DNA of 64,000 bases from Solibacillus sp040274725 (GTDB taxonomy: Bacteria; Bacillota; Bacilli; Bacillales_A; Planococcaceae). Of the stretch, positions 50,201 to 57,940 are shown in pieces (the first letter of the stretch is position 1; every line of letters starts with the position of its first letter). The notes under the pieces are model-generated. The model saw only the letters and a program-made list of their open reading frames with translations, did no database searches and was not told where the DNA came from. Where the stretch lies: the NCBI GenBank assembly GCA_040274725.1, contig JBEMAQ010000013.1, forward strand, positions 1-64,000, written 5' to 3'. The translations under genes and the position numbers were made by a program.

Positions 50201-53200
50201 TCGTACTTATCATCCTTTTTCGTTACAGTTGCTTCAGGAACAATAACCGCTAAAGCAGTAGCTGATGGGATATCCTCCACTAATGATTTAAATGTGAATT
50301 TCACCTTTTTTGCTTGTTCAGTGAAAATAGCTTCGTCTAAATCAGAGCCTGTCGTGTAGTCACCAGGATTTACTGCAGAAGTATCAGGCGTTGTTGGTAT
50401 AGGCTCACTAGGATTTGTTGGTTGTTCAGGCTCTGCCACTACTAAATTTGCACCCGTAACTGTTCCAATATATGTCGTTTCTTTTAAAACAACATTTCCT
50501 GCATCACTTGAAGTAGGTGTTACATACACCACATCAAATGAGACACCGTCAAGTGATGGCAGTGTAAATTCAGTTAGTTCATTGTTTTCGGCCGCTACTT
50601 CTTTAATCACATTGCCATTTTGTTTGATGATGAACGTTTTGTAAGAGCCGCGTGCGCTTTCTGCTTTTGTTGTTTGAACCGAGAAGGCAATACCGTCAGC
50701 TACTTTTTTCGCTTGTGCTACATCAATTGCACCCGGCACGATAAACATCGCAGGCATACCCGCACTAATGTCGAATTCAATGTCTTGATAATCTGCTGTT
50801 AATGTATCAGCAAATGGTGTTTCGACTTGCTTTGTAAAATCAAATGTAAACGTATAAGCACCTTTATCGCCACCATCTAATGCAACGGCTGCTTTATTTG
50901 ATGCATCTAATTTAACGCGTACAACACGTGTTAAATCTTTTGTTTCAGCTGAGCCAGTAGAAGAAACAATATCCGCTGCTAGCTCGTCTACTGTAATCGC
51001 ACCAACTGCATAGGAGTGACCAGCAAGTGTGATGTAGGCATATTTTTCACCTGTAGCTGTTTCAACTAAATCCGCACGTGGAACCCAAAGAGAGAAGTAA
51101 GCGTCTTGAGCTGTTCCACTTGTGAAGTTGAATTTTGTTTCTTCTTCCACTAAGTCGAATTTGAATGTGTAGTTCCCGCGATCGCTACCGAAGAATATAT
51201 CCGCGCGGTAATTTTCATCTAATGCCACGCGAACTGTACGTACTAAGTCTTTTGTTTCAGCTGAGCCGGTAGAAGCAATAATTTCTGCATCTACACCATC
51301 CGCTGAGCCGACTTTAATCGCAGTGCCTGCATAAGAATGTCCACCAAATGTAATATCTGCATATGGTTTTCCGTCCTCACCAATGACTAAGTCTGCCTGT
51401 GTAACAAAAGCCTTTAAGTAGCTGTCAGCTGGAGCGCCTGTTTCGAAATCCGCACCTGTCGTGAATTGGAAGTTAACATTTTTCTCAATGTGCTTCGCGT
51501 TTATTATTGGCTCCTCGGGTTGAGTTACTACCGTAGTAGGAATAAAGCCGTTAATATAGATTGTTTCAGTAGAACCATCTGCTAATGTTAGCTCAAATGA
51601 GAAGTTTTGCGTTAATGCACCAGAGTATTTTGTGTACATATCCGTTGCATCTTCAGTTGACCAGCTAGCAGTAGTTGATCTTCCATTTTTTAGTGTGATT
51701 GCTGTTACTTCATCAGTTGGCTGCAATGTCATACCTAAGCCAATAAAATCGCCTTCACGATTGACATAAGGGCTCTCAATGAATGTTTTGCTTAATAATT
51801 TAATCAATTCATTGGGTGTATTTTCCTTATATTTAAATTGAATTGCTGTTTTTTCTGTTACATCTAAATAAGAGCCAATGCCTTCATATGGTGCCGGTAA
51901 TGAAGCATGTTCAATATCATCACTCACATTGTAAGTAACGGTGTGTACAATATTTCCTGCACTTACGAAGTTTAATGACGTTTCGTTAGCCGTATTTAAT
52001 TTTGCTTCAATTACACGAATGCTGTCCGTTACTTTAACAATTTCGCCGTTTGAAATGGTTGAAAAAATCGGTGTGTTTAAGTTAATTGCAATGCGTGCAT
52101 AATTACCATCTGCCTTTTCAATAACCGTAATATTTTCAGTTGCTTTCGTGTAGTTTTTCGTATAGAACGGGTCACTTAAGTTTGTGATTGCGAATGGCTT
52201 ATTTTGTGAAACAATAGTGCCATCAACAGGCTTTTCAAATGCGAATAAAACCGTAGCCATATTTTTCATTACATAAGAAGGCATTGAAGGCATCGGATAA
52301 TAATTAAATGGTAGCTGAGCTTTATAACCATCTTCAAGTAGCACTTCAATTGTTACGGTGTTACCATCTTCACTTTGCTCGATAATTTTGTAAGTGTTGC
52401 TAGTATCTAACTTTGCATTACTATTAAATGTTACTTGGATTTGTGCATATTTACCATCTGAGCGAGTAATTACATTGGCTTGTCCGAGTGTATCATCTAC
52501 GGCACTTTTAGCCCCTGCGGAAGAATGTGTCGCTGTAAACCAAACATTTTCTTCAACTGTTCCTACTTCAGGCTGTGGTGTTTCACTTGTGGTATTAAAG
52601 TTAAAGAATAATGTATAAGCCCCGTAGCCTAACTCACCCGAGTCAACGAAAACTTTCGAAACGCCGTTTTCATCTTGGATTAACGGAATACGAATAACGC
52701 GCACTTGCTCCATTTTTTCGCCTGTCGAGCTGATGACCTCAACGTCATGCTTATTGCCGTCCGCATCTAAATACTGAAGTGTTTGGAAGCCGTAAGCTTT
52801 TTCAACAAGTGTCATTTCGATAAATTGCTTTTCACCGATTGTCACAAGCTGTGGCTTTGTGAAATAAGGATTTAAGTAATTTGTAATAAACTCAGCCATT
52901 GGACCAGTTGGATCGGCCTTCATTGTATGTGTAATGTCTACGCGAGCAGATTCGGTTGGCTGCTCGGGTTCAACTGTTTGACCTGGTAGCTCAGGAACCT
53001 CAAAGTTAAAGAATAGCGTATAAGCGCCATAGCCTAATTCACCCGAGTCAACGAAAATTTTCGAAACACCGTTTTCATCTTGGATTAATGGAATGCGAAC
53101 AACGCGCACTTGCTCCATTTTTTCGCCTGTCGAGCTAATAACCTCAACGTCATGCTTATTGCCGTCCGCATCTAAATATTGAAGCGTTTGGAAGCCGTAA

Positions 53201-53739
53201 GCCTTACCAGTCAAAGTAAGCTGAACGTAATGTGCCTTACCAACTTGAACTATCTCAGCATTAGAGAAGTAAGGATTTAAGTAATTTGTAATAAACTCAG
53301 CCATTGGACCAGTTGGATCGGCCTTCATCGTATGAGTAATAGTTTGTCTCCAAATAATATCTGTTTGAGTAGCAGGTACTGCTTCTGTAGATAATGTAGT
53401 TGGAGCAGCTAGGGTAGTATTTATTGCTTCTACCTCATTTACAATGGTAGAATTAACAATACCATTGCCAATTGCTTCTGTAGTCGTGTTCCCGCCAGAA
53501 CTTGTGATTTCAGATCCATTGTCGATGGTATTTTCAATTACTGGAGCGATAGTAGCTGAATCTCCAGATGTTTGTGTTGTATTGCTTACTGAGTTTTGTA
53601 AAGTCTCATTTGTATTTCCTTCTTGCCCAACAGTTAACTCCTCAGCACTGATTACATAAGGTGCGACCGTTGTGCTTAGTAATGCAGCAGATGCCATTAA
53701 TTGCATCGTACGTTGTTTTTTCTTCTTACGTGTTGCCAC
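47227..53739 (-). CDS. giant multi-NEAT/SLH cell-surface protein
   Basis: A 2170-residue surface protein, likely a wall-attached heme or iron-uptake factor. Signal peptide at about 10-32; Ser/Thr/Asn-rich spacer; about 14 beta-rich modules of 100-125 residues (130-1976); three SLH domains (about 1990-2170; NPFKDIGGVYS, MTRAQFAVMVARALG, ITRQQAAVMIHRML). Five modules (near 131, 266, 1285, 1606, 1861) are NEAT-like: PYFSNAELV, a Gly-Lys turn, LTLTGKAYGF, SSTGEKMDQVRV and GYGAYTLFF. Four (near 980, 1143, 1448, 1743) and two (near 753, 870) form other types. The canonical YxxxY is not seen; YxxY stands there instead. The GTG start follows TTTAGGAGGCG; the frame extends 19 codons further without a site. 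A Fur box lies in its leader. Confidence 0.9.
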   Translation of the reverse strand: MATRKKKKQRTMQLMASAALLSTTVAPYVISAEELTVGQEGNTNETLQNSVSNTTQTSGDSATIAPVIENTIDNGSEITSSGGNTTTEAIGNGIVNSTIVNEVEAINTTLAAPTTLSTEAVPATQTDIIWRQTITHTMKADPTGPMAEFITNYLNPYFSNAEIVQVGKAHYVQLTLTGKAYGFQTLQYLDADGNKHDVEVISSTGEKMEQVRVVRIPLIQDENGVSKIFVDSGELGYGAYTLFFNFEVPELPGQTVEPEQPTESARVDITHTMKADPTGPMAEFITNYLNPYFTKPQLVTIGEKQFIEMTLVEKAYGFQTLQYLDADGNKHDVEVISSTGEKMEQVRVIRIPLIQDENGVSKVFVDSGELGYGAYTLFFNFNTTSETPQPEVGTVEENVWFTATHSSAGAKSAVDDTLGQANVITRSDGKYAQIQVTFNSNAKLDTSNTYKIIEQSEDGNTVTIEVLLEDGYKAQLPFNYYPMPSMPSYVMKNMATVLFAFEKPVDGTIVSQNKPFAITNLSDPFYTKNYTKATENITVIEKADGNYARIAINLNTPIFSTISNGEIVKVTDSIRVIEAKLNTANETSLNFVSAGNIVHTVTYNVSDDIEHASLPAPYEGIGSYLDVTEKTAIQFKYKENTPNELIKLLSKTFIESPYVNREGDFIGLGMTLQPTDEVTAITLKNGRSTTASWSTEDATDMYTKYSGALTQNFSFELTLADGSTETIYINGFIPTTVVTQPEEPIINAKHIEKNVNFQFTTGADFETGAPADSYLKAFVTQADLVIGEDGKPYADITFGGHSYAGTAIKVGSADGVDAEIIASTGSAETKDLVRTVRVALDENYRADIFFGSDRGNYTFKFDLVEEETKFNFTSGTAQDAYFSLWVPRADLVETATGEKYAYITLAGHSYAVGAITVDELAADIVSSTGSAETKDLTRVVRVKLDASNKAAVALDGGDKGAYTFTFDFTKQVETPFADTLTADYQDIEFDISAGMPAMFIVPGAIDVAQAKKVADGIAFSVQTTKAESARGSYKTFIIKQNGNVIKEVAAENNELTEFTLPSLDGVSFDVVYVTPTSSDAGNVVLKETTYIGTVTGANLVVAEPEQPTNPSEPIPTTPDTSAVNPGDYTTGSDLDEAIFTEQAKKVKFTFKSLVEDIPSATALAVIVPEATVTKKDDKYEVTLQVNPVRTDRLFVAQNGQEVATVNTTNGAETTLTFTVDNLDHLFFYVDGVSGTATGSIETVIGAEVTGYEVLDITEEPTNPVDPEPEQPTNPVDPKPEQPTAPINVTHSFTAVEVTPGTFGSVPGSFIENYLKPYFTNAQLVTVNNKKYIELTLIGKAYGVVSFQGAEWISSTGEKLDQVRVIRIPAAKASTHRVDAGEYGIYDLTFTFGVTDEQLVVEQKPTTPEKPVEKPAENVVVPPSKPSNNANAIITKPTDLKVAKNTPTTILFTFGTATQPEVQAVINTIKEMIDKPTIKVKDNNTFEVHFKIKPKSGVKKLRVMKDGKELGIWTASSLTARVASLLPFFASNTDEITFETDSLEGITFEAVDTNDKTVVATPAVEVDKTIANTTTPSTPGTGTVTGGGAVGGSVVTPPAASDVENRESINYKMVSDPNGPMADFMTNYMTPYFSNAELVTVGGKNYIELTLTGKAYGFQNLRVTGGYKVISSEGEKMDQVRVIRFPATKDVTIHVDSGDLGYGAYDLLFTFELSEEQLKNAAAAGTGGITAVQTITPQIVSEGDVKFIIPAEASAIVTYAKKISAKLVNGKYNVDVTLMTETDLDTFIVKQGEKEIARWDKKNKSASLTTVANTNVLSFTVESLENLTLIATTKTRTLEAKVGAELPKQEVVQAASKDGRVTMTYTMTADPNGPMADFIGNYLAPYFSDAIYVTENGNEFVEMTLTGKAYGFAKLQLIDADGKYVDIDVVSSTGEKMDQVRVIRFPLVQDKDGITKIFVDSGDLGYGAYTLFFKYNVPAKSANPVATTTANPFKDIGGVYSKDDILALHAAGITTGTTENTFSPNASMTRAQFAVMVARALGISSTTETKFKDVQGKWYAAEVQALAELGIITGVSETNFKPGDKITRQQAAVMIHRMLQYKGYTNKTTADALNFKDNAKVADYAKEALAELQAQGIMTGSDGKVNPKANLTRAQMAKILKNAADLVGLLD
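52595..53345 (-). repeat. near-identical tandem module repeat inside the NEAT/SLH gene
   Basis: Two successive NEAT-like modules are repeated with a 405-base (135-residue) period and differ by only scattered, mostly third-position, changes (compare 52640-52800 with 53045-53205). This points to a recent in-frame duplication; the other modules of the same type in this gene are far more diverged. Confidence 0.85.
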
Positions 53740-53806
53740 TTTTAAAACGCCTCCTAAAGAAATTCTGAATATAAGAAAAGAACATCTTTTTCTCACGAAG
53801 ATGCTC

Positions 53807-53825
53807 GTTAATGATTATCATTCTC
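53807..53825 (-). promoter_or_regulatory. Fur box in the leader of the NEAT/SLH gene
   Basis: On the minus strand GAGAATGATAATCATTAAC matches the 19-base Fur consensus GATAATGATAATCATTATC at 17 positions. It lies 17 bases downstream of the -10 box, so Fur with iron should block transcription. Confidence 0.9.
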
Positions 53826-53841
53826 AATAGAGAATAACCTC

Positions 53842-53869
53842 ATTATAATTTATTACCTACAATTGTCAA
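53842..53869 (-). promoter_or_regulatory. sigma-A promoter of the NEAT/SLH gene
   Basis: On the minus strand TTGACA (53864-53869), 16-bp spacer, TATAAT (53842-53847). Confidence 0.88.
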
Positions 53870-53936
53870 TCAATAAAAAAGTAAAAAGATGCTTAAAACA
53901 GCAATTATAAATAATTTGAATAATAGCGAGTGCATA

Positions 53937-53966
53937 TTGACAAAATGTAGCAACTACAATTATGCT
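53937..53966 (+). promoter_or_regulatory. promoter of the isdC-like gene
   Basis: TTGACA (53937-53942), 18-bp spacer, TATGCT (53961-53966). A Fur box lies directly downstream. The leader to the start codon would be about 130 bases. Confidence 0.65.
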
Positions 53967-53981
53967 ATGTATTGTTGAAAG

Positions 53982-53996
53982 TGAATTTCATTCTCA
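53982..53996 (+). promoter_or_regulatory. Fur box 1 upstream of the isdC-like gene
   Basis: TGAATTTCATTCTCA; its complement matches TGATAATNATTATCA at 10 of 14 positions. It covers about +9 to +23 of the predicted transcript. Confidence 0.6.
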
Positions 53997-54018
53997 TTGA
54001 AACGCGCATAGTATTAAG

Positions 54019-54048
54019 TAAAGGATATTTTTCGAAATATCCTTTTCA
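54019..54048 (+). terminator. terminator-like hairpin in the leader of the isdC-like gene
   Basis: AAGGATATTT (54021-54030) pairs with AAATATCCTT (54035-54044) around a TTCG tetraloop and runs into TTTTC. It stands between the promoter and the coding sequence, so it may act as an attenuator. Confidence 0.6.
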
Positions 54049-54060
54049 TTTATCTACAAT

Positions 54061-54075
54061 TGAGAATTGTTATCA
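54061..54075 (+). promoter_or_regulatory. Fur box 2 upstream of the isdC-like gene
   Basis: TGAGAATTGTTATCA matches TGATAATNATTATCA at 12 of 14 positions. It lies 30 bases before the start codon. Confidence 0.82.
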
Positions 54076-54104
54076 AATAAAACAGAAAAGGAAGGATAGA
54101 TCGT

Positions 54105-55103
54105 ATGCAAAAAATTATTTTATCAATGATTGTCCTATTTTATGCAGTTTGGATGTTCCCATCAAATTCTAGTGCGCAAGTAGAGGACGGTATTTATTCA
54201 TTAAATTATCAAGTAAATAAAGCGGGAGATATTTCTGCTTCGATTGCGAATGATTATTTTGTAAAGCCAGCGAAATTATTTGTAGACAATGGCAAAATGC
54301 GTGTGCAGTTGACGATTAAGCAAAGTCATTGGGTAACAGAATTTACGAGTCCTCATGGTGGCAATAAAAAGGTGAGTGAGGATCCTACAGCGGATACACG
54401 TTTAGTAGAATTTGCTATTTCGGGGATTAATAGTCCGACCGTTATTAAAATGAAGGTTGATATTGAAGAAATGAATTACCATCATACGTATAGTACAGAT
54501 TTCGTATGGGACGCGGCGTCATTAAAGCTATTAGAGGCAGCGAAAAAGCCTGAGCCTGTGAAGGAAGAGCCAAAAGTTGTAGAGAAGGCCCCAGAGCCGA
54601 AAGTAGAAGAAGTGAAAAAACAAGAAGTGAAGACAGAGCCAGCTAAGTCAGTAGCTCAAACACCCGTCACAGCTCCAGCAAAAGTAGAAGAAAAACCAGC
54701 GGCTACACCAGTGAAAACGGAGACGAAGGCCGAAACGAAAGTAGTAGAGGAGCCGAAAAAAGAGGAAGCTAAGCTAGTAGAAGCCAAGCAGGATACAACT
54801 ACTGAAAAAGCGACTGAGCAGCCAGCAGTTGAAGAAAAAGCGGCTGAACTAGCAACAAAAGAAGCTGAAGAAGTAGTAAAAGAAGAGGAAAAAGCAGAGC
54901 ATCAAGTAGCTGTTGCAACGGCTGAAGAAAAGGAAGAGGAGCAAAAGGAAACGGTTACTCTTACTGAGGAAACAGAAACAGCGGCAGCACCAGCAGAAGT
55001 AAAATCAACAAGTAGTACATGGATTTATATTGTCATTGCAGTGATTTTAGCGGGTGTAGGCGCAGTATTTTTACGCAAGCGTTCATCAAAGAAAGCAGTA
55101 TAA
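54105..55103 (+). CDS. IsdC-like NEAT heme-binding membrane protein
   Basis: 332 residues: signal peptide (about 1-24), one NEAT domain (about 27-140), a Pro/Glu/Lys/Val-rich stalk (about 145-300) and a C-terminal helix (about 305-326) with RKRSSKK tail. The NEAT domain has YFVKPAKLFVDNGKMRVQL and, in the last hairpin, NYHHTYST with the YxxxY heme-ligand pattern, so heme binding is likely. No LPXTG- or NPQTN-type sortase signal is seen, so it should stay in the membrane by its C-terminal helix. It probably relays heme from the surface protein to IsdE. ATG 54105 follows AAAAGGAAGG; two Fur boxes lie upstream. Confidence 0.9.
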   Translation: MQKIILSMIVLFYAVWMFPSNSSAQVEDGIYSLNYQVNKAGDISASIANDYFVKPAKLFVDNGKMRVQLTIKQSHWVTEFTSPHGGNKKVSEDPTADTRLVEFAISGINSPTVIKMKVDIEEMNYHHTYSTDFVWDAASLKLLEAAKKPEPVKEEPKVVEKAPEPKVEEVKKQEVKTEPAKSVAQTPVTAPAKVEEKPAATPVKTETKAETKVVEEPKKEEAKLVEAKQDTTTEKATEQPAVEEKAAELATKEAEEVVKEEEKAEHQVAVATAEEKEEEQKETVTLTEETETAAAPAEVKSTSSTWIYIVIAVILAGVGAVFLRKRSSKKAV

Positions 55104-55111
55104 TTTTAAGT

Positions 55112-55143
55112 TGCCCTCTATCACTTGTAGAGGGCACATTTTA
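55112..55143 (+). terminator. intrinsic terminator after the isdC-like gene
   Basis: TGCCCTCTA (55112-55120) pairs with TAGAGGGCA (55128-55136) around a 7-base loop, followed by CATTTTA; the weak tail may allow read-through into isdE. Confidence 0.75.
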
Positions 55144-55199
55144 TAAAAATGGAAAGAAAGGCATTTCGTAAAGTGTCTTTCTTAGTAAGGAGTGATGAA

Positions 55200-56114
55200 A
55201 TGAAGCAATCAAAATCGTATATATATGTAATAGGTTTTTTATTGATGATATTAATGCTAGTAGGTTGTGGTAAAACTGAAGAAACAGCACCTGTCTCAGC
55301 AGATGAAGTAATGGAAGCTGACGAGGCACCATCAGAGCTACGCCTTGTGACAACAACCGCAGCCGTAACGAAAATTTTTGAAGAGCTAGATTTGGATTTA
55401 GTTGGTGTACCAACGACAATTCAAACACTTGCCGCGCGCTATGACGATGCAGTGCGTGTCGGGAATCCGATGGGGCCAGACGTTGAAATTATCGCGTCAC
55501 TTAAACCGACAGAGGTGTTCTCGGTAACGACGCTTGAGTATGATTTAAAGGAATCGTTTGAGTCACTAAATATTCCAGCTACCTATGTGAACTTACAAGG
55601 TTTACAGCAAATGAAGGATAGCATTTTAGATATCGGCAATCGCTATGACCGTGCTGCGCGTGCTCAGGAAATTGTCGACACGATGGATAAGGAAATTGCT
55701 GCATTACAAAAGTCTGTAGAAGGTAAAGAAAAGCCAAAAGTACTTATTTTACTAGGGATTCCGGGCAGCTATTTAGTGGCGACGGAAAATTCGTATATTG
55801 GTGACTTAGTGCGTCTTGCTGGTGGTGAAAATATCGCAGCGGGCCAAGCAGCGGAATACTTACCATCGAATACAGAGTTCCTACATCAGAGTAATCCAGA
55901 CATTATCATTCGTCTTGCACATGGGATGCCTGAAGAGGTTGTGAAAATGTTTAAAGAGGAATTTAAAACGAATGATATTTGGAAGCACTTCAATGCCGTA
56001 CAAAATGACCGTGTGTATGATTTAGAAGAGCCGTTATTTGGTACAACAGCGACAATGGACGTGACAACCGCGCTAACGCAGCTAATTGACACAATGTATG
56101 GTGAGCAGGAATGA
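55200..56114 (+). CDS. isdE: heme-binding lipoprotein of ABC transporter (IsdE-type)
   Basis: A 304-residue substrate-binding lipoprotein of the FhuD/BtuF fold. Lipobox MLVGC (Cys near 23) after the signal peptide, mature lobe 1 from LRLVTTTAAVTKIFEEL and lobe 2 from KPKVLILLGIPGSYLV. Two residues used by S. aureus IsdE to hold heme appear conserved: Met in VGNPMGPDVEI and His in IIRLAHGMPEEV. It passes heme to the permease. ATG 55200 follows TAAGGAGTGATGAA; the upstream frame lacks a site. It overlaps isdF by the ATGA sequence. Confidence 0.92.
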   Translation: MKQSKSYIYVIGFLLMILMLVGCGKTEETAPVSADEVMEADEAPSELRLVTTTAAVTKIFEELDLDLVGVPTTIQTLAARYDDAVRVGNPMGPDVEIIASLKPTEVFSVTTLEYDLKESFESLNIPATYVNLQGLQQMKDSILDIGNRYDRAARAQEIVDTMDKEIAALQKSVEGKEKPKVLILLGIPGSYLVATENSYIGDLVRLAGGENIAAGQAAEYLPSNTEFLHQSNPDIIIRLAHGMPEEVVKMFKEEFKTNDIWKHFNAVQNDRVYDLEEPLFGTTATMDVTTALTQLIDTMYGEQE

Positions 56115-57079
56115 CGAAACGAATAGTTAGCTTCAGCGTTGTCATCCTAGGTTTAATCAGTATGACAATTTATGCGGCGATTACAGGGAGTATCCCGATT
56201 ACAGCGTGGGAATTTGTGCAGGCTACGTTTGGCGTGGAAAATGAAAACTTTATTGTCATTAAGGATTTACGAATTCCACGCATACTGATTGCTATTTTCG
56301 CAGGGGCAGCATTGTCTGTAGCGGGAGCGCTGTTGCAGGCGGTGATGCGTAATCCACTGGCAGATGCAGGGATTATCGGGATTTCATCGGGTGCAGCATT
56401 TATTCAAATGCTCATTATTACAATGTTCCCAGCGCTTATTTTATTTACGCCGGTACTATCATTTGTCGGCGGGGCAATTGCCTGTTCACTTGTGTTTGCA
56501 CTGTCTTGGAAATCAGGATTGAACCCACTGAAAATTATTTTGGTCGGGATCGCAATTAGCGCGATGTTTACAGGGCTTTACGAGGCATTTATTACAGTAT
56601 GCGGCTATATGGGTGTGATGGTGCAAGGAACAAATTCATCGAGTCTTTCGATGAAAACGTGGAATGACGTTTCAATGATTACAACTTATGGCACAATTGG
56701 CCTCATTTTAGCGGTTGTTATTTTCAAATGGTGTAATATTTTAGCACTGCAAGATAAAACAGCGAAAAGCTTAGGCTTTAACGTGAATCGTGCGCGTATT
56801 GTAGCAGGTATGGTGGCAGTACTGCTTGCAGGCGTGGCGACAGCGGTAGCAGGTGTTATTTCATTTGTTGGTTTACTCGTCCCACATATTTCACGCCGCT
56901 TAGTTGGTGCAGATCATAAATATTTAATTCCGTTTTCAGCGCTTGCAGGGGCACTGCTCATTTTAACAGCTGATACACTCGGGCGCATTGTGCTGTATCC
57001 GTCTGAAATTCCAGCATCGACGTTGATGGCCATTATCGGTGGTCCGTTCTTAATTTTTTTAATTCGAAAGGATAAATAA
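56111..57079 (+). CDS. isdF: FecCD-type heme/iron ABC permease (IsdF-type)
   Basis: A 322-residue permease with about nine to ten helices of the FecCD/BtuC family. Family landmarks include RIPRILIAIFAGAALSVAGALLQ in its parts RIPRILIAIFAGA and VAGALLQAVMRNPLAD (about 45-75), GIISSGAAF-like IIGISSGAAF, and FVGLLVPHISRRLVG near 252-266, the ATPase contact. It overlaps isdE and is followed by the ATPase after two bases. It moves the heme or chelate across the membrane. Confidence 0.92.
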   Translation: MTKRIVSFSVVILGLISMTIYAAITGSIPITAWEFVQATFGVENENFIVIKDLRIPRILIAIFAGAALSVAGALLQAVMRNPLADAGIIGISSGAAFIQMLIITMFPALILFTPVLSFVGGAIACSLVFALSWKSGLNPLKIILVGIAISAMFTGLYEAFITVCGYMGVMVQGTNSSSLSMKTWNDVSMITTYGTIGLILAVVIFKWCNILALQDKTAKSLGFNVNRARIVAGMVAVLLAGVATAVAGVISFVGLLVPHISRRLVGADHKYLIPFSALAGALLILTADTLGRIVLYPSEIPASTLMAIIGGPFLIFLIRKDK

Positions 57080-57081
57080 TA

Positions 57082-57852
57082 ATGGAAATTTCAAATGTTG
57101 TTTTATCATATGACCAAGTGCGCAATCAGCTTGATGGGGTAACGACGACGATTACAGCAGGTAAAATTACGACAATTATTGGACCGAATGGCTGTGGCAA
57201 ATCGACATTACTCAGTGTCATGTCACGCACGAATACACCGTCTGAAGGAACGGTAAGCTTAGAAAATCGTGATTTAGTCGAATATAAGCCAAAGGAATTT
57301 GCGAAAAAACTCGCGATTGTTTATCAGCAAAATTTAACACCGCAAGATTTGACGGTCGAAAAGCTTGTTGGCTATGGTCGTCTGCCGCATCAATCAATGA
57401 TGAAGCGCGATAAAGAGGCGGACGAGGAGGCGATTGACTGGGCACTTGGCTGCACCAATCTACTTGGGAAGCGTGGGAACGCGCTTGAGGCGTTATCTGG
57501 TGGTGAGCGTCAGCGTGTGTGGATTGCGATGGCACTCGCTCAAAAGTCGGAAATTCTTTGCTTAGATGAACCGACGACGTATTTGGATATTTATTATCAG
57601 CTTGAGTTGTTAGAGCTTGTGAAACAGCTAAACCGTGAGCATGGTTTGACGATTGTCATGGTGCTACATGATATTAATCAGGCGATTAAATATAGTGATG
57701 AGATTATTTTAATGAAGGCTGGCAAAGTGCTAGCAAAGGGTGAGCCTGAGACGGTTGTGACGCGTGAGGTCATTAAGGATGTGTATGATGTGCATGTTCT
57801 TATGCAGCGTGACGAGGAAGCGGGCGTTTATATGATTCCGATTGGGATCTAG
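57082..57852 (+). CDS. heme/iron ABC transporter ATPase
   Basis: 256 residues of the FepC/HmuV type: Walker A GPNGCGKST (about 34-42), Q-loop in VYQQNLTPQDLTV, signature LSGGERQRVWIAMAL, Walker B LCLDEPTTYLD and H-loop VLHDINQA. It powers the IsdEF-type permease next to it. ATG 57082 is two bases after the isdF stop; a terminator ends the operon. Confidence 0.93.
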   Translation: MEISNVVLSYDQVRNQLDGVTTTITAGKITTIIGPNGCGKSTLLSVMSRTNTPSEGTVSLENRDLVEYKPKEFAKKLAIVYQQNLTPQDLTVEKLVGYGRLPHQSMMKRDKEADEEAIDWALGCTNLLGKRGNALEALSGGERQRVWIAMALAQKSEILCLDEPTTYLDIYYQLELLELVKQLNREHGLTIVMVLHDINQAIKYSDEIILMKAGKVLAKGEPETVVTREVIKDVYDVHVLMQRDEEAGVYMIPIGI

Positions 57853-57855
57853 AAC

Positions 57856-57899
57856 AATAGGTGGTGTGCGTAACAATTATGCACTCCGCCTATTTTTTT
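57856..57899 (+). terminator. intrinsic terminator of the heme transporter operon
   Basis: AATAGGTGGTGTGC pairs with GCACTCCGCCTATT (G-T pairs) around a loop of about 11 bases and ends in seven T residues. Confidence 0.9.
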
Positions 57900-57940
57900 G
57901 TTGTACACTAAATGCACAATGTAGGAAAGTAGGGAATGCG

